A stretch of 64,000 nucleotides of DNA from Enterobacter cloacae (GCA_014169315.1 AP022133.1:3720001-3784000); one strand, 5' to 3'. Numbered from the stretch's first letter, positions 1-12,904 are shown. A program made the numbers and translations. The notes: generated from the sequence alone by a model not told the origin.

Positions 1-1359
1 CACCAGCTCACCGAACAGGCGCTGGAACTCATCAAACTTCGCTTCCTCCAGCGACAAACCGGCTGCCATCGCGTGGCCGCCGAACTTGATCATCAGGCCA
101 GGATAAAGCGTATCCAGACGCTCCAGCGCATCACGCATGTGCAGCCCCTGAATTGAGCGACCAGAACCTTTCAGCGTGCCGTCGCCCGCCGGGGCAAAAG
201 CAATCACCGGGCGGTGGAAACGCTCTTTAATGCGCGACGCCAGAATGCCCACCACACCCTGATGCCACTCGGGATGATACATTGCCAGGCCGCCCGGCAG
301 CGTATCACCGCTGCGCTCCAGCTTTTCGCACAGGGTCAGCGCTTCGGCCTGCATTCCCTGCTCAATCTCTTTGCGGGTTTGATTCAGCGCATCCAGTTCG
401 TTGGCCAGCACGCGCGCTTCACCAATGTTGTCGCACAGCAGCAACGCAACGCCAACGGACATATCGTCCAGCCTTCCGGCAGCGTTCAGACGCGGCCCGA
501 GGGCAAAGCCTAAATCACTTGCCGCCAGCCTGAGCGGGTCACGGTTGGAAATCTCCAGCAGCGCTTTAATTCCCGGACGGCACTTGCCCGCCCGAATACG
601 GCTTAAGCCCTGCCAGGTCAAAATGCGGTTGTTGGTATCCAGCGGCACCACGTCTGCCACGGTACCAAGCGCCACCAAATCGAGGTACTCGGCCAGGTTC
701 GGCACGGCGATCCCACGGGATTCAAACCAGCCCTTATCACGCAGCAGCGTGCGTAGCGCCAGCATCAGATAAAACGCTACCCCTACTCCCGCCAGCGATT
801 TCGACGGGAAATCACAGTCGCGCAGGTTCGGGTTAATAATGGCTTCGGCGGCAGGGAGAGTCTCTCCCGGCAGGTGATGATCGGTCACGAGCACCGGGAT
901 CCCCAACTGGTGCGAACGCTCAACGCCCGCATGAGAGGAAATACCGTTATCCACGGTCATGATCATCTGTGCACCGCGCGCGTGTGCCTGCTCGACCACT
1001 TCCGGGCTAAGACCGTAGCCATCTTCAAACCGGTTTGGCACCAGATAGGTGACGTTATCGCAGCCCAGTGCGCGCAGGCTGAGCACACTCAGCGCAGTGC
1101 TGGTTGCACCATCGGCATCGAAATCCCCCACCACCACAATCCGCGTCCCATCACGGAACGCGTTGTAGAGCATTTCAGTGGCTTTTTCGACACCGTTAAG
1201 CTGCTGCCAGGGCAGCATCCCTTTGACGCCACGTTCAAGATCTTCCGCCGTACGCACACCACGGCTCGCGTAGAGCCGCTTTAACAGCGGAGAAAGATCG
1301 GCGGGTAAATCAGCCGTTTCAACCGCTTCACGGCGGCGCAGTTTTATCGGGGCTTTCAC
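1..1359 (-). CDS. recJ: Single-stranded-DNA-specific exonuclease RecJ (partial, N-terminal 453 residues)
   Basis: RecJ degrades single-stranded DNA 5' to 3' in RecF-pathway recombination and mismatch repair. The reading frame opens with GTG at 1359 and stays open to the window edge, so about 453 of the usual ~577 residues are present and the C-terminus is missing. DHH phosphoesterase motifs are visible: a DFDADG block in the first 100 residues and VTDHH further on, both metal-binding in the family. The GTG start lies 5 bases after the dsbC stop, and the xerD-dsbC-recJ order matches E. coli, which supports both the identity and the start. Confidence 0.95.
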   Translation of the reverse strand, partial: MKAPIKLRRREAVETADLPADLSPLLKRLYASRGVRTAEDLERGVKGMLPWQQLNGVEKATEMLYNAFRDGTRIVVVGDFDADGATSTALSVLSLRALGCDNVTYLVPNRFEDGYGLSPEVVEQAHARGAQMIMTVDNGISSHAGVERSHQLGIPVLVTDHHLPGETLPAAEAIINPNLRDCDFPSKSLAGVGVAFYLMLALRTLLRDKGWFESRGIAVPNLAEYLDLVALGTVADVVPLDTNNRILTWQGLSRIRAGKCRPGIKALLEISNRDPLRLAASDLGFALGPRLNAAGRLDDMSVGVALLLCDNIGEARVLANELDALNQTRKEIEQGMQAEALTLCEKLERSGDTLPGGLAMYHPEWHQGVVGILASRIKERFHRPVIAFAPAGDGTLKGSGRSIQGLHMRDALERLDTLYPGLMIKFGGHAMAAGLSLEEAKFDEFQRLFGELV

Positions 1360-1364
1360 GCGGA

Positions 1365-2078
1365 TTATTTACCACCAAACTGTTTCTGGTGCGCGTCGAG
1401 GAACTCTTTCATCTCTTTTGGTCCCTGATAACCCGGTACAACATAGCCATTGCTCAGCACAATCGCGGGTGTACCGTTCACACCAAACTGCACGCCCAGC
1501 GCATAGTGGTTGGCAATATTGATATCACAGGAAGCTGGCTGTACGCCTTTGCCGTTCATCGCGTCATCAAAGGCTTTGTTACGGTCTTTCGCACACCAGA
1601 TAGCTTTCATATCCTGCTCAGGCTGGCTCTGTACGCCCGCTCGCGGGAAGGCCAGGTAACGCACTGTGATCCCCAGCGCGTTGTAGTCTTTCATCTCTTC
1701 ATGCAGCTTGTGGCAATAGCCGCAGGTGATGTCGGTGAAGACGGTAATGACGTGTTTTTCCTGCGCCGCTTTATAGACGATCATCTCTTTGTCGAGCGCG
1801 TTCAGTTTTTTCATCAGCAGCTGATTAGTCACGTTCACGGGCTGCGCGCCGCTCACATCGTACATTGGCCCCTGAATAATGTGCTTCCCGTCTTCGGTCA
1901 CGTACAGCACGCCGTTGTCAGTTAATACGGTTTTCATACCTGCAACTGGCGCAGCCTGAACATCGCTGCTGGTGACACCCAGTTTCGTCAGAGACTGTTT
2001 AATGGCGGCGTCATCCGCATGGGCAAAACCGGTAAATGAAGCTGCCAGCAGGGTGAACAGCGCAAAAGACTTTTTCAT
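1365..2078 (-). CDS. dsbC: Thiol:disulfide interchange protein DsbC
   Basis: DsbC is the periplasmic disulfide isomerase that repairs wrongly paired cysteines and is kept reduced by DsbD. The 237-residue product starts with a typical signal peptide (MKKSFALF...FAHA) cleaved before DDAAIK. A dimerisation domain follows, then a thioredoxin-fold domain with the active site CGYC (C119, C122), a second cysteine pair (C162, C184) and the cis-proline GTP near 204. The frame is open for 28 codons further upstream, but the ATG at 2078 gives the signal peptide and the family length. The gene sits 28 bases after xerD in the same operon. Confidence 0.97.
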   Translation of the reverse strand: MKKSFALFTLLAASFTGFAHADDAAIKQSLTKLGVTSSDVQAAPVAGMKTVLTDNGVLYVTEDGKHIIQGPMYDVSGAQPVNVTNQLLMKKLNALDKEMIVYKAAQEKHVITVFTDITCGYCHKLHEEMKDYNALGITVRYLAFPRAGVQSQPEQDMKAIWCAKDRNKAFDDAMNGKGVQPASCDINIANHYALGVQFGVNGTPAIVLSNGYVVPGYQGPKEMKEFLDAHQKQFGGK

Positions 2079-2106
2079 AGTTGATCCTGTTACAATTCGT
2101 CGGCAC

Positions 2107-3003
2107 TCACGCACGTGGGTGGTGCTGTTGGTGTAGCTGCCGCAGGCGTTCCGTCGCGACATGGGTGTAAATCTGCGTCGTTGAAAGATCGCTGTGTCCC
2201 AGCAACATCTGTACCACGCGTAAATCAGCGCCGTGGTTTAACAGATGCGTCGCAAACGCATGACGCAGAACGTGCGGTGACAGTTTTTCACTGTCGATGC
2301 CAGCCAGTGTGGCGTAATGCTTGATGCGATGCCAGAACGTTTGCCGCGTCATCTGCTGCGCACGCTGGCTGGGGAACAAGACATCAATCGAAACGCCATT
2401 AAGCAGCCACGGACGACCGTGCTCCAGATACTTTTCCAGCCAGTAGACTGCCTCTTCGCCCAGCGGTACCAGCCGTTCCTTGTTCCCTTTACCTATCACG
2501 CGAACCACGCCCTGACGCAGGCTGATGTCGCTCATCGTTAGCCCTACTAACTCAGAAACACGCAGGCCGGTAGCATACAATAGTTCAAGCATGGCTTTAT
2601 CGCGTAACTCCAGCGGCAGGTCAACTGCAGGCGACTGTAATAATCTCTCAACTTGTGCTTCGCTGAGATCTTTCGGCAACCGCTGGGGGAGTTTAGGTGA
2701 GGCCAGAAGTGCGCTGGGGTCGTCCGCGCGAACTTTCTCACGGTAAAGGTGCTGAAACAGCCGACGCATAGCGCTTAGCAGGCGTGCGGAGCTGGTTGCT
2801 TTGTAGCCCCCGTCCATACGCTCGCCGAGTAATGTCTGCAGATCGTCATGTTGTACGCTCTCAAGCGACAGTTCCCTGTGTGCCAGCCATTCCACCAGCA
2901 TGGTGAGATCGCGCCGGTAGGCACTGAGCGTATTCTCGGCCAGGTTTTTCTCCAGCCAAAGCGCATCGAGAAACTGTTCGATGAGTGCGAGATCCTTTTC
3001 CAC
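2107..3003 (-). CDS. xerD: Site-specific tyrosine recombinase XerD
   Basis: XerD acts with XerC at the dif site to resolve chromosome dimers, activated by FtsK at the division septum. The 298 residues match the E. coli length. An N-terminal SAM-like DNA-binding domain is followed by the catalytic domain with the full tyrosine recombinase set: R148 in ATGLRVSE, K172 in GKGNKER, HxxR in SPHVLRHAF (H244, R247), H270 in LLGHS and the nucleophile Y279 in QIYTHV. It is a housekeeping enzyme rather than a mobile-element integrase, as its neighbours dsbC and recJ show. It diverges from fldB. Confidence 0.98.
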   Translation of the reverse strand: MEKDLALIEQFLDALWLEKNLAENTLSAYRRDLTMLVEWLAHRELSLESVQHDDLQTLLGERMDGGYKATSSARLLSAMRRLFQHLYREKVRADDPSALLASPKLPQRLPKDLSEAQVERLLQSPAVDLPLELRDKAMLELLYATGLRVSELVGLTMSDISLRQGVVRVIGKGNKERLVPLGEEAVYWLEKYLEHGRPWLLNGVSIDVLFPSQRAQQMTRQTFWHRIKHYATLAGIDSEKLSPHVLRHAFATHLLNHGADLRVVQMLLGHSDLSTTQIYTHVATERLRQLHQQHHPRA

Positions 3004-3104
3004 AGCGGCCCCTTTAATTCAGCAATACGGGCATTATGCCTGATTGTTACCGGTTTCTGGTACACTACGCGCAAAGTCAACGCAAGAATTGAGATAGTTA
3101 CGCG

Positions 3105-3626
3105 ATGAATATTGGTCTGTTCTATGGTTCCAGCACCTGCTACACCGAAATGGCGGCAGAAAAAATTCGCGACATCATTGGCCCGGAACTGGTGACGTTG
3201 CATAACCTGAAAGATGACGCACTCACGCTGATGGAACAGTACGACGTGCTGATCCTCGGTATCCCAACCTGGGACTTCGGCGAAATACAAGAAGACTGGG
3301 AAGCCATCTGGGAACAGCTCGATACGCTCAACCTCGACGGCAAAATCATTGCCATGTACGGCATGGGCGATCAGTTGGGTTACGGTGAGTGGTTCCTGGA
3401 TGCGCTCGGCATGCTGCACGACAAACTGGCACCGAAAGGCGTTACGTTTATCGGCTACTGGCCAACCGAAGGGTACGAGTTCACCAGCAAAAAGCCGATT
3501 ATCGCAGACGGCCAGCTGTTTGTCGGGCTCGCGCTGGATGAAACCAACCAGTACGATCTTAGCGACGAACGCCTGCAAAACTGGTGCGAACAGATTCTGG
3601 GTGAGATGGCAGAAAAGTTTAGCTGA
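3105..3626 (+). CDS. fldB: Flavodoxin 2
   Basis: FldB is a small FMN-binding electron carrier and a paralogue of FldA; in E. coli it belongs to the SoxRS oxidative stress regulon. The 173 residues match the family. The N-terminal phosphate-binding loop GSSTCYTE (residues about 8-15) follows the first beta strand, and IPTWDFGE and [12 protein letters not shown] provide the conserved flavin-stacking loops. The gene is divergent from xerD with a 101-base gap that must hold both promoters, and converges on ygfX. Confidence 0.96.
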   Translation: MNIGLFYGSSTCYTEMAAEKIRDIIGPELVTLHNLKDDALTLMEQYDVLILGIPTWDFGEIQEDWEAIWEQLDTLNLDGKIIAMYGMGDQLGYGEWFLDALGMLHDKLAPKGVTFIGYWPTEGYEFTSKKPIIADGQLFVGLALDETNQYDLSDERLQNWCEQILGEMAEKFS

Positions 3627-3633
3627 CGTGCAT

Positions 3634-4044
3634 TTATTCCTGCGTCGGCTGCTGCAATATCATCCGGCGCAGATCTCGCCACTCTGCAGTGTCCATGCTG
3701 TCTGCTGACAACCACAGATGTTGGCGACGCCCGCCATCTACCTTGCGCAACCGTAGCATCATGCCGGAATTGAGCATCCAGGGCATACCAATAATATCCC
3801 AGTCTTTACCCTGCCAGCGCAGGCGAGAGTCCATCAGTAATTTGATTTCACCCTGACAGGCGTTAATTCGGCGTTGGCTGCGCACGCTGTCAAAAACCAC
3901 AAATGACAGCAACAGCAGCCACAAAGGTGTATAGCTAAGCGGCCATGGCATCAGTAAAATAAATGCCGCAACCAGGCCGTGGAGTAATAACGACATCCAC
4001 TGTGAGCGCCACGAGACGCGAAGATCAGATTGCCACAGGACCAC
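3634..4044 (-). CDS. ygfX: YgfX (CptA) membrane protein
   Basis: YgfX is a small inner membrane protein described in E. coli as the toxin-like partner of SdhE (YgfY), affecting MreB and FtsZ; this role is known for the family, not visible here. The 136-residue product has two hydrophobic segments at about residues 16-34 and 37-53, followed by a basic, tryptophan-rich cytoplasmic part. Its start overlaps the end of sdhE by 20 bases, so the two are co-translated. It converges on fldB with a 7-base gap. Confidence 0.9.
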   Translation of the reverse strand: MVLWQSDLRVSWRSQWMSLLLHGLVAAFILLMPWPLSYTPLWLLLLSFVVFDSVRSQRRINACQGEIKLLMDSRLRWQGKDWDIIGMPWMLNSGMMLRLRKVDGGRRQHLWLSADSMDTAEWRDLRRMILQQPTQE

Positions 4045-4291
4045 GTTCCCGATTCCGTGTTTGAATTAATTCCACCATCCGTTGCAACCCGGTGTCGGCG
4101 GGTTGACCGTGATTCATCAGCCAGTTGAATAAATCAGGATCGTCAGACTCAAGCAGGCGTACAAACAGACGCTTATCGTCATCGCTCAGGCTGTCATACT
4201 CATACTCGAAGAAAGGCATGATAGAAATATCAAGTTCACGCATACCACGTCGACACGCCCAGTGAATACGGGCCTTGTTGTTAATATCCAT
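4025..4291 (-). CDS. sdhE: FAD assembly factor SdhE
   Basis: SdhE helps attach FAD covalently to succinate dehydrogenase (SdhA) and also acts on fumarate reductase. The product is 88 residues, the usual size. The signature RGMRE needed for flavinylation lies at about residues 15-19, followed by the acidic helix-rich SdhE fold ([17 protein letters not shown]). It is the first gene of a two-gene unit with ygfX and diverges from ygfZ across a gap of about 295 bases in which I recognise no further gene or clear motif. Confidence 0.95.
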   Translation of the reverse strand: MDINNKARIHWACRRGMRELDISIMPFFEYEYDSLSDDDKRLFVRLLESDDPDLFNWLMNHGQPADTGLQRMVELIQTRNRERGPVAI

Positions 4292-4586
4292 GTTCTGTTT
4301 CCTGCATTACGTTTGGCACAGTTGGCACCCCGTCCAGTGTTCTTTATTTCTCTGCGGGGACACAAACTAGTGTAACGTGTTTTCGACCGTTTCTTTACTG
4401 GAATATTACGAACCTGAAGCAGGATTCCAGAAAAAAAACCTACCAGGATAGTGGATTACTCTGTTTTGCGTGGCGCTACGCATATCTGCGTTATGGCACG
4501 AATGGCCTGCTGAAAGCGCTTGCAATGATTACAGTCTCTTTTACCATTAGGCATTATCAAAGCGTTAAGCAATTCAGGATATCACT

Positions 4587-5567
4587 ATGGCTTTTATTCC
4601 ATTCTCTCCTCGCCAGCCCGCCGCCTCTGCGCGTTTGCCGCTGACGCTTATTTCTCTTGATGACTGGGCGCTGGCGACACTCACCGGTGCCGACAGCGAA
4701 AAGTATCTGCAGGGCCAGGTGACCGCTGACGTCAGCCTGATGAACGAACACCAGCATCTGCTGGCCGCGCACTGTGATCCAAAAGGCAAAATGTGGAGCA
4801 ACCTGCGTCTGTTCCGTCGTCAGGACGGGTTTGCCTTTATTGAGCGCCGCAGCCTGCGCGATGCCCAACTGACCGAACTGAAAAAATACGCAGTCTTTTC
4901 CAAAGTCACTATTGCACCGGACGATGAGCATGTCCTGCTCGGTGTGGCAGGCTTCCAGGCACGCGCGGCGCTGAAAAATCTGTTCAGCGAGCTGCCGGAT
5001 GCGGAAAAACAGCTGGTCAGCGAGGGCGCAACATCCATCCTGTGGTTTGAACACCCGGCGGAGCGTTTCCTGCTGGTGACGGATGCCGCCACTGCCGAAC
5101 GCGTCACCGAGGCGCTTCGCGGTGAAGCACAGTTCAACAACAGCCAGCAGTGGTTGGCGCTGAACATTGAAGCAGGATTGCCGGTGATTGACGCGGCGAA
5201 CAGCGCGCAGTTTATTCCGCAAGCAACCAACCTGCAGGCGCTGGGAGGCATCAGCTTTAAGAAAGGCTGCTATACCGGTCAGGAGATGGTGGCGCGTGCG
5301 AAATTCCGCGGAGCAAACAAGCGTGCATTATGGACGCTGGCGGGCCACGCCAGTCGCGTCCCGGAAGCGGGCGAAGATTTAGAGCTGAAGATGGGTGACA
5401 ACTGGCGTCGTACCGGCACCGTTTTAGCCGCCGTGCAGTTGGATGATGGCCGTCTTCTGGTTCAGGCCGTGATGAATAACGATATGGAAGCCGACAGCGT
5501 GTTCCGCGTGCGTGACGATGCCAATACCCTGAGCATCGAGCCACTGCCATATTCACTGGAAGAGTGA
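4587..5567 (+). CDS. ygfZ: Folate-dependent protein YgfZ (tRNA-modifying / Fe-S maintenance)
   Basis: YgfZ is related to GcvT and binds folate. In E. coli it supports iron-sulfur enzymes such as MiaB and tRNA thiolation, especially under oxidative stress. The 326 residues match the family. The diagnostic motif KGCYTGQE, which carries the conserved cysteine, lies around residues 226-233. An aminomethyltransferase-like N-terminal region precedes it and a small beta-barrel follows. The gene stands alone and ends at a strong hairpin terminator at 5599. Confidence 0.95.
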   Translation: MAFIPFSPRQPAASARLPLTLISLDDWALATLTGADSEKYLQGQVTADVSLMNEHQHLLAAHCDPKGKMWSNLRLFRRQDGFAFIERRSLRDAQLTELKKYAVFSKVTIAPDDEHVLLGVAGFQARAALKNLFSELPDAEKQLVSEGATSILWFEHPAERFLLVTDAATAERVTEALRGEAQFNNSQQWLALNIEAGLPVIDAANSAQFIPQATNLQALGGISFKKGCYTGQEMVARAKFRGANKRALWTLAGHASRVPEAGEDLELKMGDNWRRTGTVLAAVQLDDGRLLVQAVMNNDMEADSVFRVRDDANTLSIEPLPYSLEE

Positions 5568-5598
5568 TGCGGTATCGCCCGGTGGTGAGATAAAAACA

Positions 5599-5633
5599 AA
5601 ACGGTAACCAAAAGGTTACCGTTTTTTATTTTT
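5599..5633 (+). terminator. Bidirectional intrinsic terminator between ygfZ and trhA
   Basis: A perfect stem AACGGTAACC / GGTTACCGTT with an AAAA loop is followed by a T-rich tract, and preceded by A-rich sequence so that it can also serve the leftward trhA transcript. The same stem recurs at 20602 and 30243. It is followed within 12 bases by a CCCTCTTCCC...GGGAAAGGG palindrome. Confidence 0.85.
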
Positions 5634-5636
5634 GCA

Positions 5637-5657
5637 CCCTCTTCCCGTGGGAAAGGG
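5637..5657. repeat. GGGAGAGGG-type palindromic repeat, copy A
   Basis: A 21-base palindrome with arms CCCTCTTCCC and GGGAAAGGG around GTG, one mismatch from the family consensus seen elsewhere in the window (12905, 20637, 30282, 34526, 49279, 49319, 53872). It lies downstream of an AACGGTAACC terminator, as at 20637 and 30282. Confidence 0.75.
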
Positions 5658-5674
5658 TATCAGGCCGCATAAAA

Positions 5675-6361
<687 letters not shown>

Positions 6362-6499
6362 TTATTCATCGCCTGACTATGCTAACTGAGAATGATTCCA
6401 GTGAACACCTGTTAGCTAAAATAAAGTTAAAAGTAACATTTCCAATTTACAATCATATAATTACATTTTCATTTCAGCTAACACATGTTCCACCTTACA

Positions 6500-6811
6500 T
6501 TAAACGCATTTAAAATCAATCACATAAAACTGAGTCTGATCTGGATAGATTTCAACTATCACACTCCTGAGTGTCTCAAGGGGCATGTTCTCCTGCTGAG
6601 CGTGTTTTTCCGTGAGTGTATCCAGCGTGACGGTGGAGACTGCCCTCACTTCAATGGTGCAAAAATAACCGTCATCCTCATAACGCCCGACGCGCAAAAC
6701 ATCACCTTTTTTGAAATGTGATTCGCTTGCGTCCCGAATGGTAATAGTTTTACGCCCGGCCAGAATGTCATCCTGAAAACGCTGAAAAAAAGTGATGTCG
6801 TTTGACTGCAT
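6500..6811 (-). CDS. yqfB: N4-acetylcytidine amidohydrolase YqfB (ASCH domain)
   Basis: YqfB removes the acetyl group from N4-acetylcytidine and is a one-domain ASCH-fold enzyme. The chosen ATG at 6811 gives 103 residues, the E. coli length; the frame is open 21 codons upstream but that part would run into the divergent regulator's promoter. The catalytic set reported for the family, K21, T24 and E74, is present at exactly these positions (GRKTIT and QQE). Only 51 bases separate its start from that of the divergent RpiR-type gene. Confidence 0.93.
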   Translation of the reverse strand: MQSNDITFFQRFQDDILAGRKTITIRDASESHFKKGDVLRVGRYEDDGYFCTIEVRAVSTVTLDTLTEKHAQQENMPLETLRSVIVEIYPDQTQFYVIDFKCV

Positions 6812-6862
6812 GTTATTATTCCCTGAAGAAAAGTCTGATGAGTGAGTGTAGCCATTGTGAGC

Positions 6863-7594
6863 ATGTTCTCCCATTCCGCCGTTGCCAGTCTCAATAACCT
6901 GGAGATGATGGTCTACAACTATGTCATTAAAAATCGTGACAAAGTGACGTACATGACCATCCGCGAGCTGGCGGATGCGGCTGGCGTCTCAACCACCACG
7001 ATCTTACGCTTTTGCCGCAAGCTCAACTGTGAAGGTTACTCTGAATTCCGCGTACGCTTTAAACTCTATTTAGAGCAGAACGAACCCCAGCAGGCGAATT
7101 TCGGTGCCAGTGAAATTATCAGCTTCTTTAAAAGTGTTAACAATGAAGAGTTCGATGCGTTACTGGATGACGCGGTAGATATTATTTTATCATCTGAACG
7201 AATTATATTTGTCGGCGCAGGTACGTCTGGTTCACTGGCAAAATATGGCGCACGCTTCTTTTCAAATATTGGTAAATTCAGCAATCATATCGATGACCCG
7301 TATTTCCCGGTCACTAATGATATGGCTAAAAATGCGCTGGCGATTGTACTGTCTGTCTCCGGTGAAACGGAAGAGATCCTGCGTTTCGCCAGCCAGTTCA
7401 GCCTGCACCACTGTAAGGTGCTCTCCATTACCAGCCACGAACACTCCCGTCTGGCAAAACTGGCGGACTTTAACCTCTCCTGGCATGTTCCACAAATGCG
7501 TATTGCGGGTGTTTACGATATTACCACCCAGATCCCCGTCATCTATATTCTGGAGTCGCTGGGGCGTAAGCTGGCGAAGAAATTAACGGAATAA
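6863..7594 (+). CDS. MurR/RpiR-family transcriptional regulator
   Basis: The product (243 residues from the ATG at 6863) has an N-terminal RpiR helix-turn-helix at about residues 25-60 ([23 protein letters not shown]) and a C-terminal SIS sugar-phosphate-binding domain at about 100-230 ([20 protein letters not shown] and [12 protein letters not shown]). Such proteins sense phosphosugars. It lies 116 bases before bglA in the same direction, so regulation of bglA by a phospho-beta-glucoside is the natural inference. K-12, as I recall it, has no gene here. A GTG at 6842 in frame is an alternative start; neither has a strong ribosome site. Confidence 0.85.
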   Translation: MFSHSAVASLNNLEMMVYNYVIKNRDKVTYMTIRELADAAGVSTTTILRFCRKLNCEGYSEFRVRFKLYLEQNEPQQANFGASEIISFFKSVNNEEFDALLDDAVDIILSSERIIFVGAGTSGSLAKYGARFFSNIGKFSNHIDDPYFPVTNDMAKNALAIVLSVSGETEEILRFASQFSLHHCKVLSITSHEHSRLAKLADFNLSWHVPQMRIAGVYDITTQIPVIYILESLGRKLAKKLTE

Positions 7595-7617
7595 AACACC
7601 CTGTTTTTTCGATGTAA

Positions 7618-9144
<1,527 letters not shown>

Positions 9145-9150
9145 TTTTTT

Positions 9151-9176
9151 GCCCGGTGGCGCTGTGCTTACCGGGC
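9151..9176. repeat. REP-like palindrome between bglA and ygfF
   Basis: Arms GCCCGGT and ACCGGGC enclose GGCGCTGTGCTT. It lies seven bases after the bglA stop and between two convergent genes, where it can stall or terminate both transcripts. Confidence 0.75.
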
Positions 9177-9178
9177 GT

Positions 9179-9922
9179 TTACTTCCCGCCCGCTAACTCA
9201 AGAAAACTCCCCGTCACATATGAAGCTTTCTCACTCAGTAGCCAGGCAATCGCCTGGGCCACCTCTTCCGGCTGGCCACCGCGCTGCATCGGCAATATTG
9301 ATTTAACCCTATCGACACGACCCGGTTCACCACCAGACGCATGCATATCGGTATAGATAAAGCCAGGACGCACGCCATTTACCCGAATACCCTGTGCCGC
9401 GACTTCCAGAGAAAGTCCGGTGGTCAACGTATCCACAGCCCCTTTCGATGCCGCGTAATCAACGTATTCACCAGGTGAGCCAAGGCGTGCCGCTGCAGAT
9501 GAAACATTCACAATCGCCCCACCCTTACCCCCGTGTTTAAACGACATCCGTTTAACCGCTTCACGACAGCAGAGGAAATACCCCGTCACGTTGGTGGACA
9601 ACACACGATTGATCCGCTCGGCTGACAGGCTTTCAATGGTGGATTGTTCGAACAAAATCCCGGCGTTATTCACCAGCGCGGTGAGTGGCTCACCTTCGCG
9701 GTCAATGCTGTCGAACATCGCCAGTACCTGCGCTTCATCGCTGATATCCGCGCGCACGGCAAACGCTTTACCACCTGCGTCAACGATCTGATTAATCACG
9801 TCCGTTGCCGCCTTAATGTTGTGGTGATAGTTCACCGCCACAGTGTAACCTTCCCGGGCCAGTTGCAGTGCGGTAGCTTTACCAATACCGCGGCTGGCAC
9901 CCGTCACAAGAGCAATTGCCAT
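9179..9922 (-). CDS. ygfF: Short-chain dehydrogenase/reductase YgfF
   Basis: YgfF is an NAD(P)-dependent oxidoreductase of the classical SDR family with no settled substrate. The 247 residues show the nucleotide-binding TGASRGIGKAT (residues about 7-17), the structural NNAG near 87, the catalytic serine in NVSSAAA and the YxxxK pair in YVDYAASKG. It matches E. coli YgfF over its whole length. It converges with bglA and follows gcvP in the same direction, separated from it by a REP-like element. Confidence 0.92.
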   Translation of the reverse strand: MAIALVTGASRGIGKATALQLAREGYTVAVNYHHNIKAATDVINQIVDAGGKAFAVRADISDEAQVLAMFDSIDREGEPLTALVNNAGILFEQSTIESLSAERINRVLSTNVTGYFLCCREAVKRMSFKHGGKGGAIVNVSSAAARLGSPGEYVDYAASKGAVDTLTTGLSLEVAAQGIRVNGVRPGFIYTDMHASGGEPGRVDRVKSILPMQRGGQPEEVAQAIAWLLSEKASYVTGSFLELAGGK

Positions 9923-9942
9923 CGTATTCTCCCAATAAAAAA

Positions 9943-9969
9943 GCCGGGTGGCGCTAACGCCTACCCGGC
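9943..9969. repeat. REP-like palindrome between gcvP and ygfF
   Basis: GCCGGGT and ACCCGGC arms around GGCGCTAACGCCT. The same core recurs at 23864, 25462, 33404, 55745 and 55793. It sits in the 69-base gap after the gcvP stop. Confidence 0.8.
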
Positions 9970-9991
9970 CTACATTACTACAGCGAAATAT

Positions 9992-12865
9992 TTACTGGTA
10001 TTCGCTCATTGGTACACAGGAGCAGAACAAGTTACGGTCACCGTAAACGTCATCAAGACGCTTCACCGTCGGCCAGTATTTGTTTGCCACACCGGCCGGG
10101 AAGACAGCCAGTTCACGGGAGTAACCGTGAGTCCACTCTGCCACCAGCTCGTTCTGCGTGTGTGGCGCATTGACCAGTGGGTTATCTTCCAGCGTCCACT
10201 CGCCGTCCTGCACGCGATCGATCTCCATACGAATGGCCAGCATCGCGTCGATAAAGCGGTCCAGCTCGGCTTTACTCTCAGATTCCGTTGGCTCCACCAT
10301 CAACGTACCCGCGACCGGGAATGACATGGTTGGCGCGTGGAAACCGTAGTCGATCAGGCGCTTGGCAATATCCAGTTCACTGATACCAGTTTGCTCTTTC
10401 AGCGGACGAATATCGAGGATGCACTCGTGCGCCACGCGACCATCGCGGCCAGTATAGAGCACCGGGAAGGCAGACTTCAGGCGGGTAGCAATGTAGTTGG
10501 CGTTCAGGATCGCCACCTGGCTTGCCTGCTTCAGCCCTTCCGCACCCATCATGCGGATATACATCCAGCTGATTGGCAGGATAGAAGCACTACCAAACGG
10601 TGCCGCAGAAACCGCACCCTGACGGGTCAGCATCCCTTCAATCTGCACCACGCTGTGACCCGGAACAAACGGTGCCAGGTGTGCTTTCACGCCGATTGGC
10701 CCCATACCCGGGCCGCCACCGCCGTGCGGAATGCAGAAGGTTTTGTGCAGGTTCAGGTGCGAAACGTCCGCGCCAATAAAGCCCGGAGAGGTGATCCCCA
10801 CCTGAGCATTCATGTTTGCGCCATCAAGATACACCTGGCCGCCAAACTGATGCACCACTTCACACACTTCACGGATCGTCTCTTCGTACACACCGTGGGT
10901 GGACGGGTAGGTCACCATGATGCAGGAGAGCTTATCGCCCGCCTGTTCGGCTTTGGCACGCAGATCGGCCAGATCGATGTTTCCGTTCTTATCGCAGGCA
11001 ACCACCACCACTTCCATCCCCGCCATCTGTGCAGAGGCCGGGTTGGTGCCGTGCGCGGAGCTTGGGATCAGGCAGATATCACGATGCCCTTCATTGCGGC
11101 TTTCGTGATAATGGCGGATCGCCAGCAGGCCCGCGTATTCACCCTGCGCGCCGGAGTTTGGCTGCATGCAGAGCGCGTCATAGCCGGTCAGTTTCACCAG
11201 CCAGTCGGAGAGCTGGTTAATCATCAGGTGATAACCTTCCGCCTGCTCAGCCGGGCAGAACGGGTGCAGTTCAGAAAACTCAGGCCAGGTGATTGGGATC
11301 ATCTCTGCCGCGGCGTTCAGCTTCATGGTGCAGGAGCCCAGCGGGATCATCGCCTGGTTCAGCGCCAAATCTTTACGTTCCAGAGAGTGCATATAACGCA
11401 TCATCTCGGTTTCGCTGTGATAGCGGTTGAAGACCGGGTGCGTCAGAATCGCGTCGTCACGCAGCATGCTTACCTGAATGGAGCGGCTGTCGAGCGCGAC
11501 TTCTTTGTCGAGCGTATCAATGCCCAGGCCATGTGAATCGCCCAGTAACACGTTAAACAGGTGCAGGATGTCTTCACGGGTGGTGCTTTCATCCAGCGTA
11601 ATGCCCACTGCATTGTGGATATCGCTACGCAGGTTGATTTCTGCCGCATCGGCGCGAGCCAGAACAGCCGCTTTATCAGCCACTTCCACACACAGGGTAT
11701 CGAAGTAGTGCGCGTGACGCAGCTTAAGACCTTTCTGTTGCAGACCGCAGGCCAGAATATCGGTCAGGCGGTGAATGCGGCTGGCAATGCGTTTCAGGCC
11801 GACCGGGCCGTGGAATACGGCATACAGGCTGGCGATGTTCGCCAGCAGCACCTGTGAGGTACAGATGTTGGAGTTCGCTTTCTCGCGGCGGATATGCTGC
11901 TCACGAGTCTGCATCGCCATGCGCAGCGCGGTGTTACCGGCGGCATCTTTTGAGACACCGATAATACGGCCTGGCATAGAGCGTTTGAATTCATCTTTTG
12001 CAGCGAAAAACGCAGCGTGTGGGCCGCCGTAACCCATTGGCACGCCGAAGCGTTGTGCAGAGCCGAAGACGATATCCGCACCCTGTTTACCTGGTGCGGT
12101 CAACAGTACCAGCGCCATAAAATCAGCGGCTACGCTCACAACCACTTTGCGGGATTTAAGTTCGGTAATCAGTGCGCTGTAGTCGTGTACTTCACCGGTA
12201 GTGCCCACCTGCTGCAGCAGCACACCAAAGACATCCTGGTGATCCAGCACTTTATCGGCATCATCAACAATCACCTCAAAACCGAAGGTTTCTGCACGGG
12301 TGCGAACCACATCCAGCGTCTGCGGGTGTACATCTGCCGCCACGAAGAAACGGTTAGCATTTTTCAGCTTGCTCACACGCTTCGCCATTGCCATCGCTTC
12401 GGCAGCAGCAGTCGCTTCATCTAACAGGGAGGCGGAAGCAATGTCCATGCTGGTCAGATCCAGCGTCACCTGCTGGAAGTTCAGCAGCGCTTCCAGACGG
12501 CCCTGAGATACTTCCGGCTGATATGGGGTATACGCGGTGTACCAGCCTGGGTTTTCCAGCATATTGCGCAGGATCACCGGCGGTAACTGCACGTTGGTGT
12601 AACCCATGCCAATGTAAGACTTATAGCGCTTGTTGAGGCTGGCAATCGCCTTCAGCTCCGCGAGTGCGGCGAATTCAGTGGTCGCGTCACCAACCTGAGG
12701 TGGCGTTGCAAGCTGGATGTCTTTTGGCACGATCTGGCCAATCAGTGCATTGAGTGAATCCGCGCCAACTGTATTCAGCATCTCCTGCTGTTGCTGAGCA
12801 TCCGGCCCAATGTGACGTTCAATGAAAGCGCCACGGTTTTCAAGCTGGCTTAAAGTCTGTGTCAT
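9992..12865 (-). CDS. gcvP: Glycine dehydrogenase (decarboxylating), P-protein
   Basis: GcvP is the PLP-dependent P-protein of the glycine cleavage system. It decarboxylates glycine and passes the aminomethyl group to the lipoyl arm of GcvH. At 957 residues it is exactly the E. coli length, with the N- and C-terminal halves of the fused alpha-beta form. The PLP lysine is K708 in HLNLHKTF, followed by the glycine-rich [11 protein letters not shown]. It is the last gene of gcvT-gcvH-gcvP. The 126-base gap before it contains a pair of inverted palindromic repeats. Confidence 0.98.
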   Translation of the reverse strand: MTQTLSQLENRGAFIERHIGPDAQQQQEMLNTVGADSLNALIGQIVPKDIQLATPPQVGDATTEFAALAELKAIASLNKRYKSYIGMGYTNVQLPPVILRNMLENPGWYTAYTPYQPEVSQGRLEALLNFQQVTLDLTSMDIASASLLDEATAAAEAMAMAKRVSKLKNANRFFVAADVHPQTLDVVRTRAETFGFEVIVDDADKVLDHQDVFGVLLQQVGTTGEVHDYSALITELKSRKVVVSVAADFMALVLLTAPGKQGADIVFGSAQRFGVPMGYGGPHAAFFAAKDEFKRSMPGRIIGVSKDAAGNTALRMAMQTREQHIRREKANSNICTSQVLLANIASLYAVFHGPVGLKRIASRIHRLTDILACGLQQKGLKLRHAHYFDTLCVEVADKAAVLARADAAEINLRSDIHNAVGITLDESTTREDILHLFNVLLGDSHGLGIDTLDKEVALDSRSIQVSMLRDDAILTHPVFNRYHSETEMMRYMHSLERKDLALNQAMIPLGSCTMKLNAAAEMIPITWPEFSELHPFCPAEQAEGYHLMINQLSDWLVKLTGYDALCMQPNSGAQGEYAGLLAIRHYHESRNEGHRDICLIPSSAHGTNPASAQMAGMEVVVVACDKNGNIDLADLRAKAEQAGDKLSCIMVTYPSTHGVYEETIREVCEVVHQFGGQVYLDGANMNAQVGITSPGFIGADVSHLNLHKTFCIPHGGGGPGMGPIGVKAHLAPFVPGHSVVQIEGMLTRQGAVSAAPFGSASILPISWMYIRMMGAEGLKQASQVAILNANYIATRLKSAFPVLYTGRDGRVAHECILDIRPLKEQTGISELDIAKRLIDYGFHAPTMSFPVAGTLMVEPTESESKAELDRFIDAMLAIRMEIDRVQDGEWTLEDNPLVNAPHTQNELVAEWTHGYSRELAVFPAGVANKYWPTVKRLDDVYGDRNLFCSCVPMSEYQ

Positions 12866-12904
12866 GAGCGATGGTTCCTGAAACGTGCAGTGAATGTGTT
12901 TTCT

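Noticed and set aside
2107..3003. XerD as a mobile-element integrase
   Set aside because: The length, sequence and dsbC-recJ neighbours identify the housekeeping chromosome-dimer recombinase.
10337..11536. 399-codon frame antisense to gcvP
   Set aside because: Lies fully inside gcvP and shows no family signature.
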